The translations under genes and the position numbers were made by a program. A model generated the notes under the pieces. It was not told the DNA's origin and did no database searches. It was given only the letters and a program-made list of their open reading frames with translations. Of a stretch of DNA of 13,939 nt, positions 13,667 through 13,939 are shown in pieces. The stretch is from Candidatus Obscuribacterales bacterium. Lineage in GTDB: Bacteria > Cyanobacteriota > Vampirovibrionia > Obscuribacterales > Obscuribacteraceae. The stretch lies in contig JAKFVJ010000503.1 of assembly GCA_021732245.1 (NCBI GenBank), forward strand, positions 1 to 13,939, written 5' to 3'. The first letter of the stretch is position 1. Every line of letters starts with the position of its first letter.

Positions 13667-13852
13667 TTGGAAATGTTCCCAGCTTCACGGGCGCATGCAA
13701 TGCGCCCCTACATTCCGTGTGTAGGGGTTGGGGAATGTTTCCAGCTTCACGGGCGCATGCAATGCGCCCCTACATTTCGTCTTGTTGGGGTTGGGGGATG
13801 TTTCCAGCTTCGCGGGCGCATGCAATGCGCCCCTACAGTAGGACAGCAGGGG
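13667..13852. repeat. Three tandem copies of an approximately 62-bp palindromic repeat
   Basis: Units at 13667-13727, 13728-13790 and 13791-13852 share TTGG..ATGTT..CAGCTTC.C and a perfect hairpin GGGCGCAT-GCA-ATGCGCCC (13689-13707, 13751-13769, 13814-13832) followed by CTACA. Unit 1 also allows CCCCTAC (13705-13711) to pair with GTAGGGG (13721-13727), which competes with the main stem. Such GTAGGGGCGC... palindromes are widely scattered in bacterial genomes, so this is probably a local array of a REP-like dispersed repeat, not a gene. Confidence 0.85.
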
Positions 13853-13863
13853 TTCCCTGGCGT

Positions 13864-13939
13864 TCAGCTTCTAATCGACACTGGGATTCTTTCCAGGGTG
13901 ATTCCTGCCCACTTTTCGTCCAGTTGCTTGTCGACAATT
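13864..13939 (-). CDS. Possible C-terminal end of a gene running off the right edge
   Basis: On the minus strand one frame reads IVDKQLDEKWAGITLERIPV plus SIRS and stops at TGA (13864-13866). The composition is protein-like, and it is bounded on its left by the palindromic repeat array, as expected just after a gene end. Only 24 residues are in view, and a second frame is also open here, so the call is weak and no family can be named. Confidence 0.35.
   Translation of the reverse strand, partial: IVDKQLDEKWAGITLERIPVSIRS

Noticed and set aside
13667..13852. CRISPR array
   Set aside because: Only three units, and the sequence between palindromes is also similar from unit to unit. These are tandem palindromic repeats, not repeats with unique spacers. 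No cas genes.

Overview
The window (about 14 kb, moderate GC) looks like a chromosomal stretch from a Gram-negative-type bacterium on the cyanobacterial side of the tree. The best clue is a tmRNA gene on the minus strand (13056-13440). Its tag reads ANNNVVAFAPRALRAA, close to the ANN(I)V.F...AA tags known in Cyanobacteria. With no photosynthesis genes in view, and with several secreted proteins of unrecognised family, I infer a non-photosynthetic relative (Melainabacteria/Vampirovibrionia, perhaps Obscuribacterales). That placement is inference, not proof.

Positions 1-5254 (+ strand) hold a three-gene exporter operon: a C39-peptidase ABC transporter cut by the left edge, an HlyD-type adaptor, and a TolC-like outer membrane channel. 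Together they should form a tripartite export path that cleaves the leader of its substrate. The tolC-like gene carries an in-frame TAG at codon 74, so the system may be broken or dependent on read-through. No leader-peptide substrate is visible.

Positions 5312-11474 (- strand) hold five genes, four with Sec-type signal peptides: a cysteine-rich protein with a C-terminal LSG-type beta domain, a secreted protein with a duplicated GTGKEI motif, a zinc-ribbon/TM/TPR/retropepsin-like fusion, a protein of about ten 14-18-residue KRVK..Y.EV..P repeats, and a secreted subtilisin-family protease. Only the middle pair (8-nt gap) is clearly co-transcribed. The protease has its own good promoter.

Positions 11554-13074 (+ strand) look like a small accessory segment inserted downstream of the tmRNA gene. 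An imperfect copy of the tmRNA 3' end (20 of 25 bases) sits at 11554-11578 in direct orientation. Between the two copies are a 14-residue tandem-repeat protein, an overlapping ribbon-helix-helix antitoxin gene interrupted by TAG, and an apparently intact higBA toxin-antitoxin operon under a promoter full of inverted repeats. No integrase is present.

Positions 13441-13863 contain no convincing gene. They hold a hairpin leader just upstream of the tmRNA, a multi-branched inverted-repeat element (13522-13643), and three tandem copies of an approximately 62-bp palindromic repeat (13667-13852). The last 76 bases may be the C-terminal end of a minus-strand gene running off the right edge.
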